A stretch of DNA of 64,000 nucleotides. Source: Sva-07 sp963698565 (GTDB lineage Bacteria; Actinomycetota; Acidimicrobiia; Acidimicrobiales; Ilumatobacteraceae). Shown here piece by piece: positions 29,663 through 36,435 of this stretch. A program made the translations under genes and the position numbers. The notes beneath the pieces are model-generated. The model saw only the letters and a program-made list of their open reading frames with translations, was not told where the DNA came from and made no database searches. Every line of letters starts with the position of its first letter. The first letter of the stretch is position 1. The DNA lies in assembly GCA_963698565.1 (NCBI GenBank), contig CAVORH010000011.1, forward strand, positions 89,277 to 153,276. The letters run 5' to 3'.

Positions 29663-29680
29663 TCATCACCGGCCACTGAG

Positions 29681-29721
29681 CGCGACGATGCCCCGGACCA
29701 TCGGTCCGGGGCATCGTCGCG
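29681..29721. terminator. Perfect 19-bp stem terminator between ferredoxin and MMPL genes
   Basis: CGCGACGATGCCCCGGACC (29681-29699) and its exact reverse complement (29703-29721) flank a 3-nt loop. It fills the 59-bp gap between convergent genes and should stop transcription from both sides. Confidence 0.85.
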
Positions 29722-31959
29722 TCAGGCGGTCGGCACGGGCTCGTCCACCTCGGCCGTCTGCTCCTCCGGCGGCGCTTCGCTGATCCCGAACCGTTCGTGG
29801 ATCCGTCGCAGCGGCGTCGGCGCCCACCAGTTCCAATCGCCGGCGAGCTTCATCAGCGCCGGCACCAGCGTGGACCGCACGATGAAGGCATCGACCAGCA
29901 CCGCCACGGCCAATCCGAGACCGAACAGCTTGATGAAGGTCACCCCCGAGGTGGCGAAGGCGAAGAACGTGATCGACAGCAGGAGCGCTGCTGCGGTCAC
30001 CAACCGCCCGGTCTTCTCCAGGCCGATCGCCACGGCGAGGTCGTTGTCGCCGGTGCGGTCGTACTCCTCCTTGATACGCGACAGCAGGAACACCTCGTAG
30101 TCCATCGAGAGTCCGAACGCCACACAGAACATCAGGATCGGCATCGAGATGTCGGTCAGGCCCGTCGGCGTGAAGCCCAGCAGGTCGGCGCCGTTGCCCT
30201 CCTGGAACACCCAGACCATCAGCCCGAACGTCGCGGTCAGACTGAGCGCGTTGAGCACGATCGCCTTCACCGGCACGAGCAGCGAACCGAACATCAGGAA
30301 CAGCAGCACGAACGTGGCGACGACGATGATCGCTGCCGCGTACGGCACGAGCGAGAAGATCGCCGACTTCGAGTCGACCAGCGCCGCCGAGGCTCCACCG
30401 ACGAGCACCTCGTCGAAGGGCGAGTCGATCGAGCGGATCTCACCCACCATGCGCTCGGCTTCGACCGAGATCGGCTCCACGTCGGGCACCACGTTGAACC
30501 ACGTCGCATCGCCCGATGCCGACACCGAGGGGTCGAACTGCATCAACGCGGGATCGACGACGACGTTGGATCCGGCGACGAAACGGCCGACGGCGCTGTC
30601 GACGCGTGCGACGCCGTCGATCGTCGACACCGCTGCGGCGTACGTCTCGATCGAGGCGGTGTCGGTGCCGCCGGTGGCGACGATGGCGAACGCGTCGCCT
30701 TCCGAGGAGTCGAACTCGTTGCGGAGGATGTCGGACTGCTGGCGCACCTCGGTCGACTCCGGGAGCACACGGTCGTCGGGTACTCCCCACTCGACGTTCA
30801 AGAAGGGCACGCCGAGCGCGAGCAGGAACGTGATGCCGACGATCGCCACTGCGCCGGGGCGACGCATCACGCCGGTGGCCAGGCGGTGCCAGAAGCCCTC
30901 GCCGACCCGCGCCGGACGGCGCTGGAAGAGCTGCAGCGAGTCGACCCGGGCACCGAGTACGGCGAGGAGCGCCGGGAGAGCGACCACCGACACGACCATG
31001 GCGACGACGAGTACGCCGATCCCTCCGTAGGCGAACGATCGCAGGAAGTAGAGCGGGAAGATCAGCAGCGCGCTGAGCGAGATCGCCACGGTGATCGCGC
31101 TGAAGGCCACGGTGCGGCCGGCGGTCTCGACGGTTCGCACGACGGCGTCGTCGACCGATCGCCCGAGGGCGCGTTCCTCGCGGAAGCGGCTGACGATGAA
31201 CAGCGAGTAGTCGATGGCGAGGCCGAGGCCGAGTGCGGTCACGAGGTTGATCGAGAAGATCGACACGTTCGTGAACTGGGTGACCGTCCACAGCACCATG
31301 AACGCGCCGAACACCGAGATGGCGCCGACCACCAGTGGCAGTCCGGCAGCGACGACACCGCCGAAGACGAACAGCAGGAGCAACAACGTCAGCGGCACGG
31401 CGATCATCTCCGCGCGTGCGAGGTCGCCCTCGATCGTCTCGCCGACCGCCGCGAACACCGGCTCGGTGCCGGCGAGACCGACGGTGATGCCGTCACGCTC
31501 GAGCCCGGCGTACTCGTCGAGCACGGTCTCGATCGTTGCGATGCGTTCGGGGTCCTCCTCGGCGCCGGGGAACCGCATCAGGATCAGGGCGCGATCGCCC
31601 TCCACGGATCGCAACGGTGCCGGCGAGCCGAGCGACCAGTACGACACGACGTCGTCGGTCCCCTCGATCGCCGCGAACTCCTCGGTCAACGCCGTTGCCA
31701 CAGCGGCGACCTCGGGCGTGTCGACGTTGCCCCCGGTGGCGGTGACGATGGCGACGAGGTCGGCACTCCCGGTGTCGAACTCGTCGTCGAGCGCCGCGAT
31801 CGCTCGCGTCGATTCCGACTCGGGGTCGTCGAAGCCACCGTTGGTCAGCCCGGCGAAGACACCCGAACCGAGGACGATGGCGACCACGAGGCCCAGCAGT
31901 GTGGCGACCAGCACCGTCCGACGACGGCGGACCACCAGGTGCCCAATGCTCGTGAACAT
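29722..31959 (-). CDS. MMPL/RND-superfamily transporter
   Basis: The 745-aa inner-membrane exporter has the duplicated RND layout: TM1 (TVLVATLLGLVVAIVLGSG, about 15-33), an extracellular loop to about 165, five TMs, a cytoplasmic linker with EEERALGRSV-like FREERALGRSVDDAV, then TM7, a second large loop and TMs 8-12. GLGLAIDYSLFIVSRF near 245 and GLSMDYEVFLLSRIKEEYD near 620 are the paired GxxxDY motifs that carry the proton-relay Asp. GGGAGGA-type site (GGGAGGA, 7 nt before ATG 31959). A divergent TetR gene probably controls it. Substrate (lipid or hydrophobic drug) unknown. Confidence 0.9.
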   Translation of the reverse strand: MFTSIGHLVVRRRRTVLVATLLGLVVAIVLGSGVFAGLTNGGFDDPESESTRAIAALDDEFDTGSADLVAIVTATGGNVDTPEVAAVATALTEEFAAIEGTDDVVSYWSLGSPAPLRSVEGDRALILMRFPGAEEDPERIATIETVLDEYAGLERDGITVGLAGTEPVFAAVGETIEGDLARAEMIAVPLTLLLLLFVFGGVVAAGLPLVVGAISVFGAFMVLWTVTQFTNVSIFSINLVTALGLGLAIDYSLFIVSRFREERALGRSVDDAVVRTVETAGRTVAFSAITVAISLSALLIFPLYFLRSFAYGGIGVLVVAMVVSVVALPALLAVLGARVDSLQLFQRRPARVGEGFWHRLATGVMRRPGAVAIVGITFLLALGVPFLNVEWGVPDDRVLPESTEVRQQSDILRNEFDSSEGDAFAIVATGGTDTASIETYAAAVSTIDGVARVDSAVGRFVAGSNVVVDPALMQFDPSVSASGDATWFNVVPDVEPISVEAERMVGEIRSIDSPFDEVLVGGASAALVDSKSAIFSLVPYAAAIIVVATFVLLFLMFGSLLVPVKAIVLNALSLTATFGLMVWVFQEGNGADLLGFTPTGLTDISMPILMFCVAFGLSMDYEVFLLSRIKEEYDRTGDNDLAVAIGLEKTGRLVTAAALLLSITFFAFATSGVTFIKLFGLGLAVAVLVDAFIVRSTLVPALMKLAGDWNWWAPTPLRRIHERFGISEAPPEEQTAEVDEPVPTA

Positions 31960-31996
31960 GACGATTCCTCCCGATCTGCCGTCTCGACGGCCTGTG

Positions 31997-32025
31997 TTGA
32001 CACTTGTTACGTTGACGGGTGTCAA
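31997..32025. promoter_or_regulatory. Divergent promoter/operator with TTGACAC-N13-GTGTCAA type repeats
   Basis: TTGACAC (31997-32003) and GTGTCAA (32019-32025) are inverted with 15 bases between them; each arm contains a -35-like TTGACA reading towards the opposite gene. A further TGTCAA lies at 32048. The element sits between the mmpL and tetR starts and is a good candidate for the TetR operator. Confidence 0.5.
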
Positions 32026-32045
32026 TCAATCAGCTGGGTGAACAG

Positions 32046-32678
32046 ATGTCAACCGATATGATCGTGACCGTGGCCACACCGACCGTCCATCGCCAACGCT
32101 CACCTCGCGGCGAGGGCGACACGCTGCGCACCGACCTGCTGGTCGCCGCCGCCGACCTGATCGGAGCGCACGGCGAGATGGAAGCGGTGTCGCTGCGCGC
32201 CGTCGCCCGTCAGGCCGGCGTCTCCCCCACGGCGGTCTACCGACACTTCGACGACCACGTCGAGCTGCTGCGCGGCGCCGTCGACCACTGCTGGGCCACG
32301 TTCTACGAGCAGCTCCGCGACGCTCACGACAGCAGCGACGATCCGTTCACCGCGTTCCGAGCGATGGGCGACGCCTACGTCGCGTACGCCATCGACCATC
32401 CGGGCCAGTACCGGGTGCTGTTCTCCGACAAGGTCGATCTCGGCGACGGCGACTCCCCTGGCGGGCTCGCCGCGTTCCAGCTCCTGGTCGATGCGGTCGC
32501 CCGCATGCTCGCTGGGCTCGGCGACGACCGCGACCCGTTCTTCGTCGCCGTGCAGGTCCACACGTGGATCCACGGCATCGTCGACCTCTGCGGGTCGCAC
32601 CCGTCGATGCCGTGGCCCGACACCGCGCAACTCCTCGACGGCCTCAGCGCCGCGCTCCGCCTCGAACCACCGCCCTGA
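32046..32678 (+). CDS. TetR-family transcriptional regulator (TetR_C_13-like)
   Basis: The 210-aa repressor-type protein carries a helix-turn-helix at about residues 25-70: LRTDLLVAAADLIGAHG, then VSLRAVARQAGVSPTAVYRH and FDDHVELLRGAVD, a classic TetR pattern. The C-terminal ligand domain includes YVAYAIDHPGQYRVLFSDKV and VQVHTWIHGIVDL, seen in regulators with the WHG-like domain. ATG 32046 is preferred; a GTG at 32019 would add nine residues but lies in the operator. It is divergent from the MMPL transporter and likely represses both, with the export substrate or a related molecule as inducer. Confidence 0.88.
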   Translation: MSTDMIVTVATPTVHRQRSPRGEGDTLRTDLLVAAADLIGAHGEMEAVSLRAVARQAGVSPTAVYRHFDDHVELLRGAVDHCWATFYEQLRDAHDSSDDPFTAFRAMGDAYVAYAIDHPGQYRVLFSDKVDLGDGDSPGGLAAFQLLVDAVARMLAGLGDDRDPFFVAVQVHTWIHGIVDLCGSHPSMPWPDTAQLLDGLSAALRLEPPP

Positions 32679-32686
32679 CCCTGTCG

Positions 32687-32728
32687 CGATGAGCGAAACC
32701 ACGCCATGCGGGGCGTTCGCTCATCGCT
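32687..32728. terminator. Bidirectional hairpin between tetR and trmI, GCGATGAG/CTCATCGC type
   Basis: GCGATGAGCGAA (32687-32698) and TTCGCTCATCGC (32717-32728) are exact reverse complements; GCC/GGC pairing extends the stem inward. On the plus strand TTT follows. It lies between convergent genes and shares its outer stem with hairpins at 5013 and 26281. Confidence 0.75.
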
Positions 32729-32746
32729 TTCGCGTGAGCGCGTCGG

Positions 32747-33532
32747 TCAGGTGGGGTTGCGGCCGAGGAACCGGGCCACGCTCAGGAAGGCGGTGTGGGC
32801 CACCATGCGATGGTCGGGGCGTACGGCCTGGCCCTCGATGTGCCAGCCACGGTGGAGCACCTCGATCGTTCGGGCATCGATCCACTTGCCCTTGAGCGCC
32901 TCGCGCACCTGCACGGCCTGGGTGATCGACGGCGTGTAGGCGACGAGCAGCCCACCGGGTTGCAGCACCGCTTCGGCCTTCGGGATCACCTGCCAGGGCT
33001 CGGGGAGGTCGAGCACCACCCGATCGAACATGCCGAGTTCCGGATCGATCCCCTCGTAGCTGTCGGCGATGTGCACGTCGTAGCGATCGAGGGCGGCCTC
33101 CCCGAGGAAGCTCTGGACGTTCTTCCGGGCGCGGTTCGCGAAGTCCTCGCGGATCTCGTAGCCGACGATCTCCGCGCCGTACCGCAGCATGGTCATCGAG
33201 AGCGCGCCCGAACCGATGCCGGTCTCGAAGACGCGCACACCGGGTCCGATGTCGGCGAGCATGCAGATCGGCCCGAGATCCTTCGGATAGATCACCTGGG
33301 CCCCTCGGGGCATCTCGACGACGAAGTCCTCGAGTGTGGGGCGGAGCGCGATGTACTCCGAACCCTTGGTCGAGCGGATCACGATGCCCTCGCTCCGGCC
33401 GATCACGTCGGCATGCGCAACGAACCCGTTGTGGCTGTGGAACTCACCGTCGTCGGCCAGCTCGATCAGGTACCGACGCTTCTTCGAGTCGAGCAGCAGG
33501 GCCTTCTCCCCCGTCGCGAACACTCCGGTCAT
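32747..33532 (-). CDS. trmI: tRNA (adenine-N1-)-methyltransferase TrmI (m1A58)
   Basis: The 261-aa SAM-dependent enzyme methylates N1 of A58 in the T-loop of tRNA. The N-terminal beta domain contains FHSHNGFVAHADVIG; MPRGAQVIYPKDLGPICMLAD (positions about 74-94) is the TrmI hallmark, followed by SAM motif I VFETGIGSGALS near 100-111. DRVVLDLPEPWQVIPKAEAV is motif IV with the catalytic Asp-Pro-Pro equivalent as DLPEPW. Mycobacterial Rv2118c, a close match in layout, also lies beside the proteasome locus. ATG 33532 overlaps the ttuA stop (ATGA). Confidence 0.95.
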   Translation of the reverse strand: MTGVFATGEKALLLDSKKRRYLIELADDGEFHSHNGFVAHADVIGRSEGIVIRSTKGSEYIALRPTLEDFVVEMPRGAQVIYPKDLGPICMLADIGPGVRVFETGIGSGALSMTMLRYGAEIVGYEIREDFANRARKNVQSFLGEAALDRYDVHIADSYEGIDPELGMFDRVVLDLPEPWQVIPKAEAVLQPGGLLVAYTPSITQAVQVREALKGKWIDARTIEVLHRGWHIEGQAVRPDHRMVAHTAFLSVARFLGRNPT

Positions 33533-34494
33533 CGTCGTCTCCCTCGCGTCAGCACCATCTCCACCGGCACCGGATCGTGCGCACCGGCCTTCTCGACGAG
33601 CCGACAGAAGGCGCAGACATCTCCGGTCGTGGGCGAACCGCAGTTCGCGCAGTCGTTCAGATCACCCGCAGCAGCGGCCGATCGCCCGGCGAGCAACGGC
33701 GCCATCCGCTCGAGGAACCCCAGGTAGAACGACGCCTTCGCTCCCGGGGACGTCGCCTCGATCGAATTCAGCGACTCCTTGTACGACAGGTGCTTGTTGC
33801 CGGCCGCGATCGGACATTCCTCGACCACGTAGTCGATGCCCCGGACCAGACACCACGCCGCCATCTCGCGTTCGGTGAGCCGCACGAGCGGTTTCGCCTT
33901 CTTCGGGAACCCGTTGGCTGCCGGCAACACCGGGAGTTGACGGGCGAGGTAGTCGACGTCCCACCGCAGCGTGTTGCCGAACAGCACCGCCGCTTCGTCG
34001 TCGAGGTTGTGGCCGGTGACCACCACGTCGTACCCACCGTCGCGAGCGGCCTGATCGAACAGCCGACGCTTCGAGAGCCCGCAGGCCGAACACGGCACGC
34101 GACCGGTGGCCTTCGCCGCCGTCGGGACGTCGTAGCCGTAGTCGTCGCGGAGATCGATCGTGAGCAGGGTCAGGTCGCGCTCGTCGGCGAAGCGTCGCAC
34201 GTAGCCGCCGCTGTCGGTGGAGTACTCGCCGATTCCGAGGCCGATGTAGAGGCCGTCGGCCTGATAGCCGGCCTCGATCAGCAGGTCCCAGACCGCGAGC
34301 GAGTCCTTGCCGCCGCTCACGGCGACGAGGAGCCGGTCGTCCGGGGTGAACATGTCGAAGTCGTCGATCGCCTTGGCCACCTGCCGACGACAGAGCTGTT
34401 GGAGATGCTCGGCGCAGAAGTGAGCGTTGTGGCGTGGCAGGTCGATGACCGCCGGGGCCTTGCACACCCGACACTTGCTCCCGACCGCCGTCAT
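33529..34494 (-). CDS. ttuA: TtuA-type tRNA 2-thiolation enzyme (PP-loop ATPase)
   Basis: The 321-aa member of the TtcA/TtuA family adenylates and thiolates a tRNA uridine, in TtuA position 54. It has an N-terminal zinc finger (Cys8, Cys11, Cys27, His30), the PP-loop SGGKDS at 60-65, and three cluster cysteines Cys135, Cys138 (CSAC) and Cys227 (EECP) spaced as in the oxygen-sensitive [4Fe-4S] of Thermus TtuA. A second C-terminal finger (CANCGSPTTGDVCAFC) follows. The ubiquitin-like carrier encoded directly upstream supports TtuA rather than TtcA. ATG 34494 is used; a GTG at 34521 overlaps that carrier gene. It overlaps trmI. Confidence 0.88.
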   Translation of the reverse strand: MTAVGSKCRVCKAPAVIDLPRHNAHFCAEHLQQLCRRQVAKAIDDFDMFTPDDRLLVAVSGGKDSLAVWDLLIEAGYQADGLYIGLGIGEYSTDSGGYVRRFADERDLTLLTIDLRDDYGYDVPTAAKATGRVPCSACGLSKRRLFDQAARDGGYDVVVTGHNLDDEAAVLFGNTLRWDVDYLARQLPVLPAANGFPKKAKPLVRLTEREMAAWCLVRGIDYVVEECPIAAGNKHLSYKESLNSIEATSPGAKASFYLGFLERMAPLLAGRSAAAAGDLNDCANCGSPTTGDVCAFCRLVEKAGAHDPVPVEMVLTRGRRR

Positions 34495-34507
34495 CGGCGC
34501 CGTCGGC

Positions 34508-34708
34508 TCACGTTGCGCCACCCGAGATCACTGGCCGGACCTCGATCTGGTCGTCGTCACCGAGGACCGCATCGCCGGGGACGAGCGTTCCGTTGCAGAT
34601 CACGAGGTGTGCCTCACGGCTGAGCTGTAGTTCGTCGAGGAGTCGATTGACCGAACGCGAACCGGTGAACTCGACCTCGCGCCGCGGGTTCCGCAGCACG
34701 ACCTTCAC
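34508..34708 (-). CDS. MoaD/ThiS/TtuB-like ubiquitin-fold sulfur carrier ending GGAT
   Basis: A 66-aa beta-grasp protein. The strand-strand-helix pattern reads KVVLRNPRREVEF, VNRLLDELQLS, HLVICNGTLVPGDAVL, then QIEVRPVISGGAT. The sulfur-carrier Gly-Gly is Gly63-Gly64 but two residues (Ala-Thr) follow, so a protease would have to trim the tail before adenylation, unlike most TtuB. GTG 34708 overlaps the stop of the preceding gene (GTGA); ttuA starts 13 bp after its stop. This position makes it the probable sulfur donor for TtuA. No E1-like activating enzyme is in the window. Confidence 0.78.
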   Translation of the reverse strand: MKVVLRNPRREVEFTGSRSVNRLLDELQLSREAHLVICNGTLVPGDAVLGDDDQIEVRPVISGGAT

Positions 34709-35103
34709 GACGGTCGTCGGGACGCGACGCTCGCCAACGCCTCCGACCGGAGCCGTTTGAGTTCCGCCCGACGCTGCCGTCGACTCAGGTCGAGATTTGG
34801 TGCCGACGTGGTGACCTTCACGAAGTGACCAGGGCCGAGTCGCTCCCGAGCGAGTCGCTCGGGAGGGCTGCTCAGCACGCGCTTGCTCATCTCGCGAACG
34901 AGGAGCGCACCCCCGACCGCGCGCCAGTACGGGTTGCCGAGGATCAGCCCGTGGCGGATCGCCTTGACCCGGAGGAAGTCGCCCTGGCCGACCAGGAGCA
35001 TCGCGATCGGCCGGACCAACGGGTTGGGGTGGACGAGACCCTTGCGGACCACGAAGCTCCGCAGGACGTACCGCGGCCGGAGTGCGTAGGGAACCAGCGA
35101 CAT
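34705..35103 (-). CDS. Hypothetical basic protein in the ttuA-trmI operon
   Basis: A 132-aa, strongly basic protein (Arg-rich throughout) that I do not recognise. The N-terminal 70 residues read SLVPYALRPRYVLRSFVVRK and IAMLLVGQGDFLRVKAIRHG, with one short hydrophobic stretch that is too brief for a sure TM helix. The C-terminal part (RRQRRAELKRLRSEALASVA) is a basic helix. Start and stop both overlap neighbours (TGATG with the 75-aa gene, GTGA with the ubiquitin-like gene), so it is a bona fide operon member. RNA association is a guess from charge. Confidence 0.65.
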   Translation of the reverse strand: MSLVPYALRPRYVLRSFVVRKGLVHPNPLVRPIAMLLVGQGDFLRVKAIRHGLILGNPYWRAVGGALLVREMSKRVLSSPPERLARERLGPGHFVKVTTSAPNLDLSRRQRRAELKRLRSEALASVASRRPS

Positions 35104-35330
35104 CAGACGCGACGGATCTCGACGATGGCGCTGCGCTTGCGACCGGAGCGGCGTCCGAGCAGGAAGAAGATGACCAGCAGCACGATGCCGCCACCGGCTG
35201 CGACCGTGGCGATCGAGGTCTTCTTCTCGTCGACCCTGCCCTGGATCTCGCCCTGGAGGGCTTTGAACTTGTCCTCCAGATCCTGCGGGGTGATCTTGTC
35301 GGGCACGACGGGAGTGTTCTGCTTCGCCAC
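35103..35330 (-). CDS. Small single-pass membrane protein, hypothetical
   Basis: A 75-aa protein starting at GTG 35330, preceded by GGAG about 8 nt upstream. Residues 12-42 form a charged helix (DKITPQDLEDKFKALQGEIQ), 44-64 are a TM helix (IATVAAGGGIVLLVIFFLLG) and the tail is basic (RRSGRKRSAIVEIRRV), so the C-terminus should be cytoplasmic. Its stop overlaps the next ATG by one base. The preceding 129-aa membrane protein ends 11 bp before it; the pair may act together. Function unknown. Confidence 0.7.
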   Translation of the reverse strand: MAKQNTPVVPDKITPQDLEDKFKALQGEIQGRVDEKKTSIATVAAGGGIVLLVIFFLLGRRSGRKRSAIVEIRRV

Positions 35331-35341
35331 GGTGAGGCTCC

Positions 35342-35731
35342 TTACTTCGGTTCCTTGAACAGCGTCGCCTTCTTGATGCGCGAGATCGCCACGGCGATCA
35401 CGGCAACGGCGACAAGCAGGGTGATCAGATAGGCGAGCCACGACAGCGAGCCGCTGGCCGAGCGGGTCCACTCGGTCTGCAACAGCCGCAACAGCCCGAC
35501 GAGCAGCAAGACCACACCGATGCTGAAGAGCAGCGCCGCTGCGGCGCCGAAGCCCAGCCATGAGCCTGCCCCCTTCAAGGGACCGAGGGTCTCCTGTTTG
35601 GCGTAGGCCTTGACGTAGTCGACGATGTCACCGACCGACGCGTCCTCCTGCGCAGCCTTGGCTTTCGCCGCCCTGCGTGCGAGGCGATCGTCGAGGTCGT
35701 TGGTGTCTGACACGATCATCGTTTCTATCAC
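35342..35731 (-). CDS. Two-TM membrane protein, phage-holin-like/Holin-X type family
   Basis: The 129-aa protein has an N-terminal charged helix (RLARRAAKAKAAQEDASVGD), an amphipathic segment, then two TM helices at about 58-82 (GAAAALLFSIGVVLLLVGLL) and 98-118 (LAYLITLLVAVAVIAVAISR) and a Lys-rich tail. This matches the general layout of actinobacterial putative holin-superfamily (Holin-X) proteins, which in chromosomes are not lysis proteins. GTG 35731 overlaps the LON-domain gene stop (GTGA). The 75-aa membrane protein follows. Role unknown. Confidence 0.7.
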   Translation of the reverse strand: MIETMIVSDTNDLDDRLARRAAKAKAAQEDASVGDIVDYVKAYAKQETLGPLKGAGSWLGFGAAAALLFSIGVVLLLVGLLRLLQTEWTRSASGSLSWLAYLITLLVAVAVIAVAISRIKKATLFKEPK

Positions 35732-36369
35732 GAAAGGCGGAACTTCAACATGGCTTCGACGTCGTCGAGGATCTCGTCGAGCACGTCGAGGCGCCGCATC
35801 GGCCCCTCCGCCGAGAGCAGCCGGTGTCGATCGGCCGGGCCGATCGGAGCCAACGCGGCGAGGTGATAGGTGGCCAGCAGCGGGTCGTCGGAGATCTCGG
35901 TGTCCTCGGTCCGCGCGACCTCTCCCCCCTCGCCATCGTGATCGTCGAGTTGTGCTGCGAGCGCGAGCGCCGCTCGGACGCGGGCATGGCTCGCCGCAAC
36001 CTGCAGTGCCAGCCCTGGTGCATCCGGGTCGACGTCGGGCCAGTCGTCGACGTCGGCGATCGGATAGGGATCGTCCGGCAGCCAGGCGTTGATCCTGATC
36101 CGGCGCGTGCCGACGGCGATCAGTGCGTACCGGTCCTCGTCGAGCGCCTCCACCTGCATCATCCGGGCCACCGTCCCGACGAGTGCACGATCGTCACCGC
36201 CGCCCGTCTCCCAGCCGTGGGTGATCAGGACCTGCCCGAACTCGGGCTCGTCGTCGCTGCGCAGGCAATCGCGGATCATGTCGCGATAGCGGGGCTCGAA
36301 CACGTGGAGCGGGAGCAGACCGCCCGGGAGCAACACCGAGCCGAGCGGGAACATCGGGAGAACGGCCAC
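35728..36369 (-). CDS. Stand-alone LON substrate-binding domain protein
   Basis: The 213-aa protein has only the N-terminal (PUA-like) domain of Lon protease: LPMFPLGSVLLPGGLLPLHV and FEPRYRDMIRDCL are the defining first strand pair and helix, and RIRINAWLPDDPYPIADVDD follows the usual RxxI motif. The second half is helical. No AAA or protease domain is present. Such proteins are common in actinobacteria and their function is not settled; they may bind exposed hydrophobic peptides. It heads a seven-gene overlapping run to trmI, 66 bp after the first dacB. Confidence 0.85.
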   Translation of the reverse strand: MAVLPMFPLGSVLLPGGLLPLHVFEPRYRDMIRDCLRSDDEPEFGQVLITHGWETGGGDDRALVGTVARMMQVEALDEDRYALIAVGTRRIRINAWLPDDPYPIADVDDWPDVDPDAPGLALQVAASHARVRAALALAAQLDDHDGEGGEVARTEDTEISDDPLLATYHLAALAPIGPADRHRLLSAEGPMRRLDVLDEILDDVEAMLKFRLS

Positions 36370-36435
36370 GCTTCGACGCTAGGTCACCGTGCCGAGCGAC
36401 GGCCACCGGTGCCCCGATCGGCCCCGTCCTGGCGA

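Noticed and set aside
29797..32061. 754-codon plus-strand open frame opposite the MMPL gene
   Set aside because: Its translation is Arg/His/Gln/Glu-rich noise, while the minus strand encodes a complete RND transporter with a good ribosome-binding site.
35103..35731. Possible prophage lysis remnant because of the holin-like protein
   Set aside because: No endolysin, integrase or phage structural gene is near; the gene is locked in an operon with tRNA-modification genes.
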